Below, piece after piece: positions 1 to 3,966 of a stretch of DNA of 6,187 nt; position 1 is the stretch's first letter; each line of letters starts with the position of its first letter. The translations under genes and the position numbers were made by a program. Origin of the DNA: Candidatus Kaiserbacteria bacterium (lineage in GTDB: Bacteria > Patescibacteriota > Minisyncoccia > Phycocordibacterales > UBA918); the NCBI GenBank assembly GCA_007116965.1, contig SKHJ01000056.1, positions 1 to 6,187 of the forward strand. Direction: 5' to 3'. Below the pieces are notes generated by a model, which did not search any database, was not told the DNA's origin, and worked only from the letters and a program-made list of their open reading frames with translations.

Positions 1-697
1 GCTCATACAGCACCCGAAAGGTGTCGTCATGATAGGAGGCGAAGAGGTCGGCCTCCTGAGTGCGTTCAGTATACGTCAAACCAGGAACATCGTGCGCGAT
101 AACCACCGGAGTCTGTTCATCGACCTCACCCATAACTACCGTCGCTGCGGCTGCTAAGCCGTCGACAACATTGGAACGCTCAACCTTGACCGTTCGTCCA
201 AAAAGGTCGGTCCGACCGCGATGATCCTGTAATGGTGCGATACCACTCCACCCGAGGGCTACACCAGTCGCTCCGTAGCGAAAGGGCTGAGAGTGACTAT
301 CGACAATGATCACTCCAAGCTGGTCGACACCAAAGTGCTTTTGCAGCTTAGCTCGCAGGCCAGCAGCAGACTGCATGCAGTCAGTTGGGAGTCCAATGTA
401 GTAACCTGCACCATTACTTTCATCCACACCAGCGGCTGAGAGAAACGTGTGTCTGGTAATAATAAGATCAAAAGACCAGTACGAACGAGGAATCTTGATC
501 TCTGCCTGACGGTCGACCAACTCCTGTTTATCAGTCGAAGCTATAGGCCAACACTGCCCTTCATCGATGGCCACCACTTTGGCACTCACCAAGAACACAT
601 CACCAGTCTGTACGGTTGGTTGCTCAGCCATTATCGCCGTGGCTAGGTCGTCTTGCGGTGGCTGGAGTCGCCTAGTCTTAATTGGAAGTAATTGCAT
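1..697 (-). CDS. Coenzyme F420-0:L-glutamate ligase family protein (CofE-like), 3' end outside window
   Basis: An uninterrupted minus-strand frame of 232 residues runs from ATG at 697-695 past base 1, so the C-terminus is missing. The family adds glutamate to coenzyme F420-0 through a GTP-dependent amide ligation in the cytoplasm. Visible family motifs are GDVFLVSAKVVAI (residues 32-44), AAGVDESN (88-95), the block around VIIVDSHSQPFRYGATGVAL (129-148), DHRGRTDLFGR (158-168) and NVVDGLAAAATVVMGE (176-191). Archaeal CofE is about 250 residues, so little is likely to be lost. The start follows a good promoter by only 8 bases and has no Shine-Dalgarno sequence, suggesting a leaderless or nearly leaderless mRNA. 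No other F420 gene is in the window, so the substrate is uncertain: a related amide ligation is possible. Family assignment is strong; the exact reaction is inferred. Confidence 0.88.
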   Translation of the reverse strand, partial: MQLLPIKTRRLQPPQDDLATAIMAEQPTVQTGDVFLVSAKVVAIDEGQCWPIASTDKQELVDRQAEIKIPRSYWSFDLIITRHTFLSAAGVDESNGAGYYIGLPTDCMQSAAGLRAKLQKHFGVDQLGVIIVDSHSQPFRYGATGVALGWSGIAPLQDHRGRTDLFGRTVKVERSNVVDGLAAAATVVMGEVDEQTPVVIAHDVPGLTYTERTQEADLFASYHDDTFRVLYE

Positions 698-705
698 ACC
701 AGAAC

Positions 706-733
706 AGTATAGATAGTTTTTGCCATCTGTCAC
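706..733 (-). promoter_or_regulatory. Promoter of the CofE-like gene
   Basis: On the minus strand a -35 box GTGACA (733-728) and a -10 box TATACT (711-706) are separated by 16 bases. Each matches the sigma-70 consensus at 5 of 6 positions. The -10 box ends only 8 bases before the ATG at 697, so the transcript should start at or within a few bases of the start codon. Confidence 0.6.
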
Positions 734-775
734 TTTACTACCTACTAGCGGTTAGTCTGGCCCTGGAAAAGAAAG

Positions 776-800
776 TGCCCCCGACCAAGGGCCGGGGGCA
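776..800 (-). terminator. Rho-independent terminator after the 176-residue gene
   Basis: TGCCCCCG (776-783) pairs with CGGGGGCA (793-800) around a 9-base loop. On the minus strand the stem is followed by CTTTCTTTTCC, a T-rich tail. It lies 18 bases beyond the TAA at 821-819, which supports that gene being real and ending there. Confidence 0.75.
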
Positions 801-818
801 GGGTGTCAGGTGAGAACC

Positions 819-1349
819 TTACACGGATTCTTCTCGGGCAACAGCGAAGTCGAGCTTAAGCCGTGCCAGCAAAGCGACAGCGATTGCCAAATGCGACGGC
901 TGCCGCTCGGGCAGTGTTGTTTCGGGTGTGAAGCGCTGTACCAATGGCTGCTCCTGATCTTCCAGCAAGAGTTCCATATCTGTTGCTGAACACTCTACCA
1001 GGATGATGTGACGCTGGTGGGGGCCACCTTCTTGGCACGCCGTTGTGGCATAGCGCGATCGCGCCACCTTCACCTGCACTGGAGCAAGGTGTTTGGCGGC
1101 CACGTAGTGACCAACCACCCGGGGCGGCTTGCCCAACAAAATCAGGAACTGCACCCAGCACCAGTGATACCAGGACAACTGGTAGCGATGTAAGAACGTA
1201 GCACTCAACGTAAGATATTCCTTCGAGCCTGTCTCAGCGGGCTTGAAGACGATTGAGAAATGGTGGCGAAGAAAACGCCAATCTCGAAGCATACGCAAAC
1301 GCTTCACGGACTGGAGTCTGCCCCGACGGACCGATGGCTTCTTGTTCAC
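819..1349 (-). CDS. Hypothetical protein, 176 residues, no recognised family
   Basis: I do not recognise this protein. It starts at a GTG (1349-1347) preceded by AAGGA with a 6-base spacer, and ends at TAA just before a good terminator. SD, open frame and terminator together make it a credible gene. The first 30 residues are very basic (motifs KRLRMLRDWRFLRHH). Residues 57-72 are rich in aromatic and hydrophobic residues (YQLSWYHWCWVQFLILL), followed by a basic stretch to about 100. The C-terminal half is acidic and mixed, with a possible amphipathic helix at 152-170. No signal peptide or clear membrane segment is evident. The basic N-terminus could bind nucleic acid, but that is speculation. 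It lies between rplK and the CofE-like gene, with its own SD and terminator, so it is probably a single-gene unit. Confidence 0.62.
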   Translation of the reverse strand: MNKKPSVRRGRLQSVKRLRMLRDWRFLRHHFSIVFKPAETGSKEYLTLSATFLHRYQLSWYHWCWVQFLILLGKPPRVVGHYVAAKHLAPVQVKVARSRYATTACQEGGPHQRHIILVECSATDMELLLEDQEQPLVQRFTPETTLPERQPSHLAIAVALLARLKLDFAVAREESV

Positions 1350-1434
1350 AGCAATTCCTTTCTATCTTGCTGGTGCAGAACTACTGATGAAGACGAACGT
1401 ACGCGACTTTTCTTACTAGCCCTGTCTCAGAACG

Positions 1435-1500
1435 CCCAGCCCCACTTTTCCTTTGTCCAAAGTGAACTAAGGTAAAAGGTGAGGAAAAAGTGGGGCTGGG
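1435..1500. repeat. CCCAGC-type palindromic element, copy 1 (intergenic)
   Basis: CCCAGCCCCACTTTT (1435-1449) pairs perfectly with AAAAGTGGGGCTGGG (1486-1500). After a bulged A (1485) the stem continues as CCT/AGG. The enclosed 30 bases contain a competing pairing, CACTTT (1443-1448) with AAAGTG (1459-1464). The outer arm differs from the two rnpB copies at one base on each side (A-T replaced by C-G), so pairing is kept. No protein is encoded. Confidence 0.75.
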
Positions 1501-1518
1501 ACGCATGAGACTACTAAA

Positions 1519-1542
1519 ACCCGTGCCGGCGGTGGCCGGCAC
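1519..1542. repeat. GC-rich hairpin, type 2, copy 1
   Basis: GTGCCGGC (1523-1530) pairs with GCCGGCAC (1535-1542) around GGTG. The left side including flank, ACCCGTGCCGG, is nearly the same as ACCCGCGCCGG in the hairpin at 2742-2767. Here the outer ACCC has no partner, so this copy looks shortened or decayed. It lacks a T-tract on either strand and is not a convincing terminator. Confidence 0.5.
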
Positions 1543-1629
1543 CATTGTTAGCAAACTACCCTGATCCAGTGCCAAGATATAGTATGCCTAACGCCCTATG
1601 CACTTGGCAGAGGGCAGTTTACAAGCAGG

Positions 1630-1659
1630 ACAAAACCGACCTTTTGGGTCGGTTTTGTT
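1630..1659 (-). terminator. rplK terminator
   Basis: ACAAAACCGACC (1630-1641) pairs with GGTCGGTTTTGT (1647-1658), a 12-base perfect stem with a 5-base loop, with T-runs in the descending arm of both strands. It begins 22 bases after the rplK stop. It separates rplK from the next gene, so rplK is the last gene of its transcript. Confidence 0.75.
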
Positions 1660-1680
1660 ACAGAATCAAGCTTGGTGGTC

Positions 1681-2106
1681 TTAGTCTTTGATATGAATCC
1701 CCATCGAACGGGCAGTACCGATGACGCTCCGCATCGCCGCCTCGATGTCAGTGGTGTTGAGATCCGGCATCTTCTCCTCGGCAATGGCGCGCACGTCAGC
1801 CATGGTTACTTCCCCACCTTTGGAGACCAAGTTCTTACCAGAACCCTTATCCTTACCAGCTTTCTTCAAAAGTAGGCGTGAAGCGGGTGATGTCTTGACA
1901 ATAAAGTCAAAACTGCGGTCGTCGTAGACATTGATCTCGACCGGCACCACCTCGCCCATTCGTTCTTTGGTCTTGTCGTTGAACTGGTTGACGAATTCGC
2001 CGATGTTGATACCAGCCTGACCTAAGACGGGACCAAGTGGTGGGGCTGGGGTGGCCTTACCGCCAATTGCTTGCACTTTGACCTTCTTCAATAATTTCTT
2101 TGCCAT
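1681..2106 (-). CDS. rplK: 50S ribosomal protein uL11
   Basis: The 141-residue product is full length for bacterial L11, which binds the GTPase-associated region of 23S rRNA at the base of the L7/L12 stalk. The N-terminal domain carries the proline-rich signature PAPPLGPVLGQAGINIGEF (residues 20-38). The C-terminal rRNA-binding domain (about 74-141) ends with the conserved GTARSMGIHIKD. The ATG at 2106 gives the expected MAKK start, although no Shine-Dalgarno is present (upstream ACAACTATTTAT). The gene has its own likely promoter and a structured leader after rnpB, and a terminator follows directly. The usual downstream partner rplA (uL1) is absent here. It may lie elsewhere or be missing, as reported for some Parcubacteria. 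Confidence 0.98.
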   Translation of the reverse strand: MAKKLLKKVKVQAIGGKATPAPPLGPVLGQAGINIGEFVNQFNDKTKERMGEVVPVEINVYDDRSFDFIVKTSPASRLLLKKAGKDKGSGKNLVSKGGEVTMADVRAIAEEKMPDLNTTDIEAAMRSVIGTARSMGIHIKD

Positions 2107-2132
2107 ATAAATAGTTGTGGTTAGATTTTTTC

Positions 2133-2180
2133 GGCCGATAACCCCGGCCTGGTAGTGGCCGTTCCATAGCCGACCCTACC
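2133..2180 (-). promoter_or_regulatory. Structured 5' leader of rplK
   Basis: The transcript between the promoter and ATG (about 85 bases) can form two hairpins. In the first, GGTAGGGTC (2180-2172) pairs with GGCC-A-CTACC (2160-2151), including one G-U pair and one bulged A, around an 11-base loop. The second is GGCCG/CGGCC (2149-2145 with 2137-2133). In many bacteria the L11-L1 operon leader is an autoregulatory site for L1. Whether this leader has that role, in a locus without rplA, cannot be told from the sequence. Confidence 0.4.
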
Positions 2181-2195
2181 GGTAGAAGCTCCTGT

Positions 2196-2223
2196 AGCAT
2201 ACAAGAAAAAACTGCTTTTGCAA
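2196..2223 (-). promoter_or_regulatory. Probable rplK promoter
   Basis: A -35 box TTGCAA (2223-2218) and -10 box TATGCT (2201-2196) are spaced by 16 bases on the minus strand, just beyond the hairpin closing rnpB. Transcription would start near 2189. The T-rich spacer also supplies the only T-run after that hairpin, so rnpB termination and rplK initiation may overlap. Confidence 0.5.
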
Positions 2224-2224
2224 C

Positions 2225-2268
2225 CAGCGCAACAAAATATCCCCTGACGGGGATATTTTGTTGCGCTG
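2225..2268 (-). repeat. 20-bp perfect hairpin at the rnpB 3' end
   Basis: CAGCGCAACAAAATATCCCC (2225-2244) is perfectly complementary to 2249-2268 around a 4-base loop (TGAC on the plus strand). On the minus strand it follows the last conserved rnpB segment immediately. The T6 run occurs only after 15 further bases (GTTGCAAAAGCAG then TTTTTT), so it is not a standard terminator. Its first bases (GCGC, 2266-2263) are also the only visible partner for the rnpB 5' end in helix P1. It may be a processing or stabilising 3' hairpin. Confidence 0.6.
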
Positions 2269-2353
2269 TAAGCCGGATTCTGTCTGAGTACGTACAGCAC
2301 TCAGGATGATCATATACCTGGGACGCTGGTTACCCAGCACCTCTTGCGGCTCT

Positions 2354-2402
2354 CCCAGCACCACTTTTCTGCAGCAGATTGCTGCAGAAAAGTGGTGCTG
2401 GG
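2354..2402. repeat. CCCAGC-type palindromic element, copy 2 (inside rnpB, P16/P17 position)
   Basis: Bases 2354-2376 pair perfectly with 2380-2402: a 23-bp stem with a 3-base loop. The outer 15 bases, CCCAGCACCACTTTT, are shared with copy 3, while the inner part (CTGCAGCA) is unique. It lies between the conserved GCAAGGC and GCCGC segments, where E. coli RNase P RNA has P16 and P17. A shorter direct repeat of its end, CCCAGCACCTCT, sits 21 bases away at 2333-2344, overlapping P18. Confidence 0.85.
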
Positions 2403-2517
2403 CGCGGCCTTGCACATGGGTAAGGATTTAGCCGTTTCACCTCGTATGTTGCCATACGAGCTCCACCAACGAGGGTGGCCTTTGGCTTTCGCCGCCGGCG
2501 TCTCTGCTCGCACCTCA

Positions 2518-2592
2518 CCCAGCACCACTTTTTACTAAAACCTACCAACGTCAGAATAAAATAAGTACTGTTCAGTAAAAAGTGGTGCTGGG
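2518..2592. repeat. CCCAGC-type palindromic element, copy 3 (inside rnpB, next to P9)
   Basis: CCCAGCACCACTTTTTACT (2518-2536) pairs perfectly with AGTAAAAAGTGGTGCTGGG (2574-2592), a 19-bp stem closing a 37-base AT-rich loop. It sits two bases from the P9 hairpin and before the conserved GCAGAGACG segment, a peripheral site where known RNase P RNAs vary in length. The large unpaired loop distinguishes it from copy 2. Confidence 0.85.
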
Positions 2593-2708
2593 GACGGGTG
2601 TTACCCGCTACCTGTCTCGACGATACTACTGTACCGAAGATGTGTCCGGACTTTCCTCTCAGCCCTAGATTGAAAAATCTAGGGCTGGGCGACCATCCGC
2701 GCCTCAAT

Positions 2709-2737
2709 ATTATGCCACAGTATTTATATTTATACAA
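2709..2737 (-). promoter_or_regulatory. rnpB promoter
   Basis: On the minus strand TTGTAT (2737-2732) and CATAAT (2714-2709) are separated by exactly 17 bases of AT-rich sequence. Transcription would start around 2705-2702, right at the base of P1/P2 of the RNase P RNA, which fits an independently transcribed RNA gene. Confidence 0.7.
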
Positions 2738-2741
2738 ATTT

Positions 2742-2767
2742 ACCCGCGCCGGTTTGCCGGCGCGGGT
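2742..2767. repeat. GC-rich hairpin, type 2, copy 2 (upstream of rnpB promoter)
   Basis: ACCCGCGCCGG (2742-2752) pairs perfectly with CCGGCGCGGGT (2757-2767) around TTTG. It ends only 4 bases before the rnpB -35 box. Neither strand has a good T-tract after it, so terminator activity is doubtful. It resembles the hairpin at 1519-1542. Confidence 0.6.
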
Positions 2768-2889
2768 TTATGAAAAAAGTCAAGGAACGAGCTGCGTACC
2801 AAAAAGTAGAAACTGAGCAAAGTTCGAGGCGCACAAGACCGGCAGTACGAGGCGTGTTTAAAGTAAGTGCTTTATTTACTACCGATATT

Positions 2890-3015
2890 AAGAAAGTGGA
2901 AGATCGCCCCAGCTACGCGGAAGATAAGAAAAAAGACGCGAGGCGTACTGGTTGGTACGTCGAGCGTCTTTTTTCGCGATCTGACAAAGTAGATGGGGCG
3001 ATATTACACTTTCTT
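2890..3015. repeat. 126-base rod-like inverted repeat around the nusG terminator
   Basis: Paired segments from outside in: AAGAAAGTG (2890-2898)/CACTTTCTT (3007-3015); a 4x4 internal loop; ATCGCCCCA (2903-2911)/TGGGGCGAT (2994-3002); a single mismatch; CTAC (2913-2916)/GTAG (2989-2992); an internal loop of 12 and 14 bases with a possible AGAT/ATCT pairing; then the terminator stem. Both strands can form it. It is either an elaborate 3' end for nusG mRNA or a separate structured RNA. Confidence 0.65.
2929..2974 (-). terminator. Probable nusG terminator (could work on both strands)
   Basis: AAAAAAGACGC (2929-2939) pairs with GCGTCTTTTTT (2964-2974), and the apex adds CGTAC/GTACG (2944-2948, 2955-2959) around a 6-base loop. 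On the minus strand the stem ends in GCGTCTTTTTTCTT, a classic terminator shape. The plus strand reads the same way. It lies 158 bases after the nusG stop. Confidence 0.7.
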
Positions 3016-3055
3016 GACTAAAAAGGTTTTAGCGAGATGAAAAGCGAGGAGGCTA

Positions 3056-3107
3056 GAAATTATGTGAGAGAGACGTAGTTAGACCTACGGTGACCGAACA
3101 TAATTTC
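3056..3107. repeat. Hairpin in the nusG 3' region
   Basis: GAAATTATG (3056-3064) pairs with CATAATTTC (3099-3107). Inside, after 9 unpaired bases on each side, CGTAG (3074-3078) pairs with CTACG (3085-3089) around TTAGAC. It starts 24 bases after the nusG stop and has no T-tract, so it is probably a 3' UTR structure rather than a terminator. Confidence 0.5.
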
Positions 3108-3131
3108 GTACCGACAAAGCTATTCGCTCGA

Positions 3132-3677
3132 TTAAACTTTTTTAACTTGAAGGAAGTCGAGCTCGACAGGAGTCTCCCTCCCAAACATACTCACCAACAC
3201 CTTGATCTTGCCGGTAGCTTCATCGACGTCACTGACTCGACCTTCGAGCTCCTTGAACGGACCATCAACGATGGTCACGATGTCATCAGCCGCCAAGTCT
3301 ACCTTGTGCTTCGGGGTGTCTTCGCTCATCTGCTTGACGAGCGCTTGATACTCAGCCTCTGAAAGTGGAATCGGGTGCGTACCACTGCCGACAAAACCTG
3401 TCACCCGGGGGGTGTTACGAACCACAAACCACGACTCATCATCAACGATCATATTGACCAAGACGTAGCCAGGAAACACCCGCTCTTCTTCCTCGACGCG
3501 CTTGCCACCCTTAACGCGGATCTTCTTCTCGGTCGGGACGACCACATCGAAGATCCTGTCACTCATACCGAGTGACTCGATACGTTGCTTGAGGTTACGA
3601 GCAACCGCATTCTCGTAGCCAGAGTACGTATGAATAACGTACCACCGGCGTCCCCCATCTGTAGATTGTTTTGCCAT
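3132..3677 (-). CDS. nusG: Transcription termination/antitermination protein NusG
   Basis: The 181-residue product matches bacterial NusG in length and layout. The NGN domain (about 11-117) begins RRWYVIHTYSGYEN and includes VFPGYVLVNM (67-76) and NTPRVTGFVG (88-97). This domain binds the clamp of RNA polymerase. The KOW domain (about 130-181) contains DDIVTIVDGPFKELEGRVSD (131-150) and ends VSMFGRETPVELDFLQVKKV. NusG suppresses pausing and couples polymerase to Rho or the ribosome. The start is 17 bases after the secE stop, as expected for a secE-nusG operon. There is no Shine-Dalgarno (AACTTTAATTTAGT precedes ATG), so initiation may rely on the AT-rich leader or on coupling to secE. The normal next gene rplK is separated by rnpB and terminators. 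Confidence 0.98.
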   Translation of the reverse strand: MAKQSTDGGRRWYVIHTYSGYENAVARNLKQRIESLGMSDRIFDVVVPTEKKIRVKGGKRVEEEERVFPGYVLVNMIVDDESWFVVRNTPRVTGFVGSGTHPIPLSEAEYQALVKQMSEDTPKHKVDLAADDIVTIVDGPFKELEGRVSDVDEATGKIKVLVSMFGRETPVELDFLQVKKV

Positions 3678-3694
3678 ACTAAATTAAAGTTCAA

Positions 3695-3883
3695 TTAAAG
3701 ACTGATGCCGATAAAGCCGAGGCCCGTGATAAACAACTGGTCGAAGATAAAAATAAAGACCGATACCAAGACAGAAATAGCAATCACCAACGCCGCGTAG
3801 ATGATGGTCTGACGCTGGGTTGGCCATGATACGTGGCGCATTTCGGCTCGAGTGGCTTTGATGTAGCGAATGAAGTTATCCAT
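3695..3883 (-). CDS. secE: Preprotein translocase subunit SecE
   Basis: I choose the internal ATG at 3883, giving 62 residues, the common size of short bacterial SecE. SecE clamps the SecY channel in the inner membrane. The amphipathic N-terminal region carries the conserved EMRHVSWPTQRQT (residues 14-26), followed by one membrane segment at about 27-49 (IIYAALVIAISVLVSVFIFIF) and a short hydrophobic tail. The frame is open upstream to an ATG at 3940, which would add 19 residues. That extension shows no family similarity and contains an extended -10 promoter (3905-3897), so the long form is unlikely. No Shine-Dalgarno is present. The predicted transcript start leaves a leader of only about 7 bases. 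Confidence 0.93.
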   Translation of the reverse strand: MDNFIRYIKATRAEMRHVSWPTQRQTIIYAALVIAISVLVSVFIFIFDQLFITGLGFIGISL

Positions 3884-3896
3884 AGAAATTGTAACG

Positions 3897-3905
3897 ATTG
3901 TACCA
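3897..3905 (-). promoter_or_regulatory. secE-nusG promoter (extended -10)
   Basis: TGGTACAAT (3905-3897) is an extended -10 element (TGn plus TACAAT) without a good -35. A second TACAAT lies at 3893-3888, too close to the ATG at 3883 to be the main box unless the mRNA is leaderless. The resulting leader is very short. Confidence 0.5.
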
Positions 3906-3966
3906 AAATAAAAACGCCGGTGCTGGCGATTGCTGGTCATTCTACCCTACCGTGAATAAAAGTCAA

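Larger units (their letters stand above)
1350..1680. other. 331-base spacer between rplK and the 176-residue gene
   Basis: No gene is supported here. From high to low coordinates the spacer holds the rplK terminator (1630-1659), a 7-base inverted repeat TGCCAAG (1570-1576) / CTTGGCA (1603-1609), a GC-rich hairpin (1519-1542) and a CCCAGC-type long hairpin (1435-1500). A promoter for the 176-residue gene is expected here. Only weak candidates are visible, such as CATACT at 1587-1582 without a good -35, lying inside the 7-base inverted repeat. If that is the promoter, the repeat could be an operator and both hairpins would lie in a long 5' leader. Confidence 0.5.
2263..2703 (-). ncRNA. rnpB: RNase P RNA (catalytic subunit), enlarged by two hairpin insertions
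   Basis: This RNA removes the 5' leader from precursor tRNAs. The signature segments appear in order on the minus strand: GAGGAAAGTCCGGAC (2658-2644), the P9 hairpin CGGGTAACACCCG (2607-2595), GCAGAGACG (2508-2500), a GCAA-capped hairpin (2460-2441), GGTGAAACGG (2441-2432), GCAAGGCC (2412-2405), a P18-like GCTGG-GTAA-CCAGC, and ACAGAATCCGGCTTA (2283-2269). P2 forms between 2698-2691 and 2311-2304, with one G-U pair. P3 is the 12-bp hairpin at 2660-2687. A P19-like hairpin lies at 2284-2304. The span is about 440 bases, of which 124 are two long hairpins (2354-2402 and 2518-2592), leaving a core near 317. The architecture looks like type A. Exact ends are inferred: the 5' end from the promoter, the 3' end from a 4-bp P1 (GCGC/GCGC). 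Finding rnpB between nusG and rplK is unusual. Confidence 0.95.
2707..3131. other. 425-base non-coding stretch between nusG and rnpB
   Basis: It contains, from nusG downward, a hairpin (3056-3107), a 126-base rod-like inverted repeat with the probable nusG terminator at its core (2890-3015), a short unstructured part (about 2770-2889) with repeated GAGGCG words, a GC-rich hairpin (2742-2767) and the rnpB promoter. A plus-strand frame of 83 codons at 2770-3021 crosses the inverted repeat, has no SD or family resemblance and is not accepted as a gene. Confidence 0.55.

Noticed and set aside
449..646. Plus-strand frame of 65 codons
   Set aside because: It is the antisense shadow of the CofE-like gene, whose motifs are clear on the minus strand.
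1154..1165. CCCAGCACCAGT inside the 176-residue gene, close to the repeat arm
   Set aside because: No matching complementary arm is found nearby, so it cannot form the hairpin; likely chance.
2035..2054. AAGTGGTGGGGCTGGGG, similar to a repeat arm, inside rplK
   Set aside because: It encodes the conserved PAPPLGP segment of uL11 and has no complementary arm nearby.
2107..2195. tRNA gene between rnpB and rplK
   Set aside because: The hairpins do not form a cloverleaf, and no T-loop GTTCRANNC or acceptor stem is present.
2225..2244. CRISPR-like reading of the repeated hairpins
   Set aside because: The repeats are palindromic, irregularly spaced (about 115 to 850 bases apart) and without spacer units or cas genes.
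2330..2737. Frames of 61-135 codons on both strands across 2176-2816
   Set aside because: They lie in rnpB and its promoter; the conserved RNase P RNA segments explain this sequence.
2770..3021. Plus-strand frame of 83 codons starting MKKVKERAAYQK
   Set aside because: It crosses the terminator and the 126-base inverted repeat, has no Shine-Dalgarno or family resemblance, and its Lys-rich parts come from the A-rich arms.
3884..3940. Longer SecE start at 3940
   Set aside because: The added 19 residues do not resemble SecE and cover the extended -10 promoter; 62 residues is a normal SecE length.
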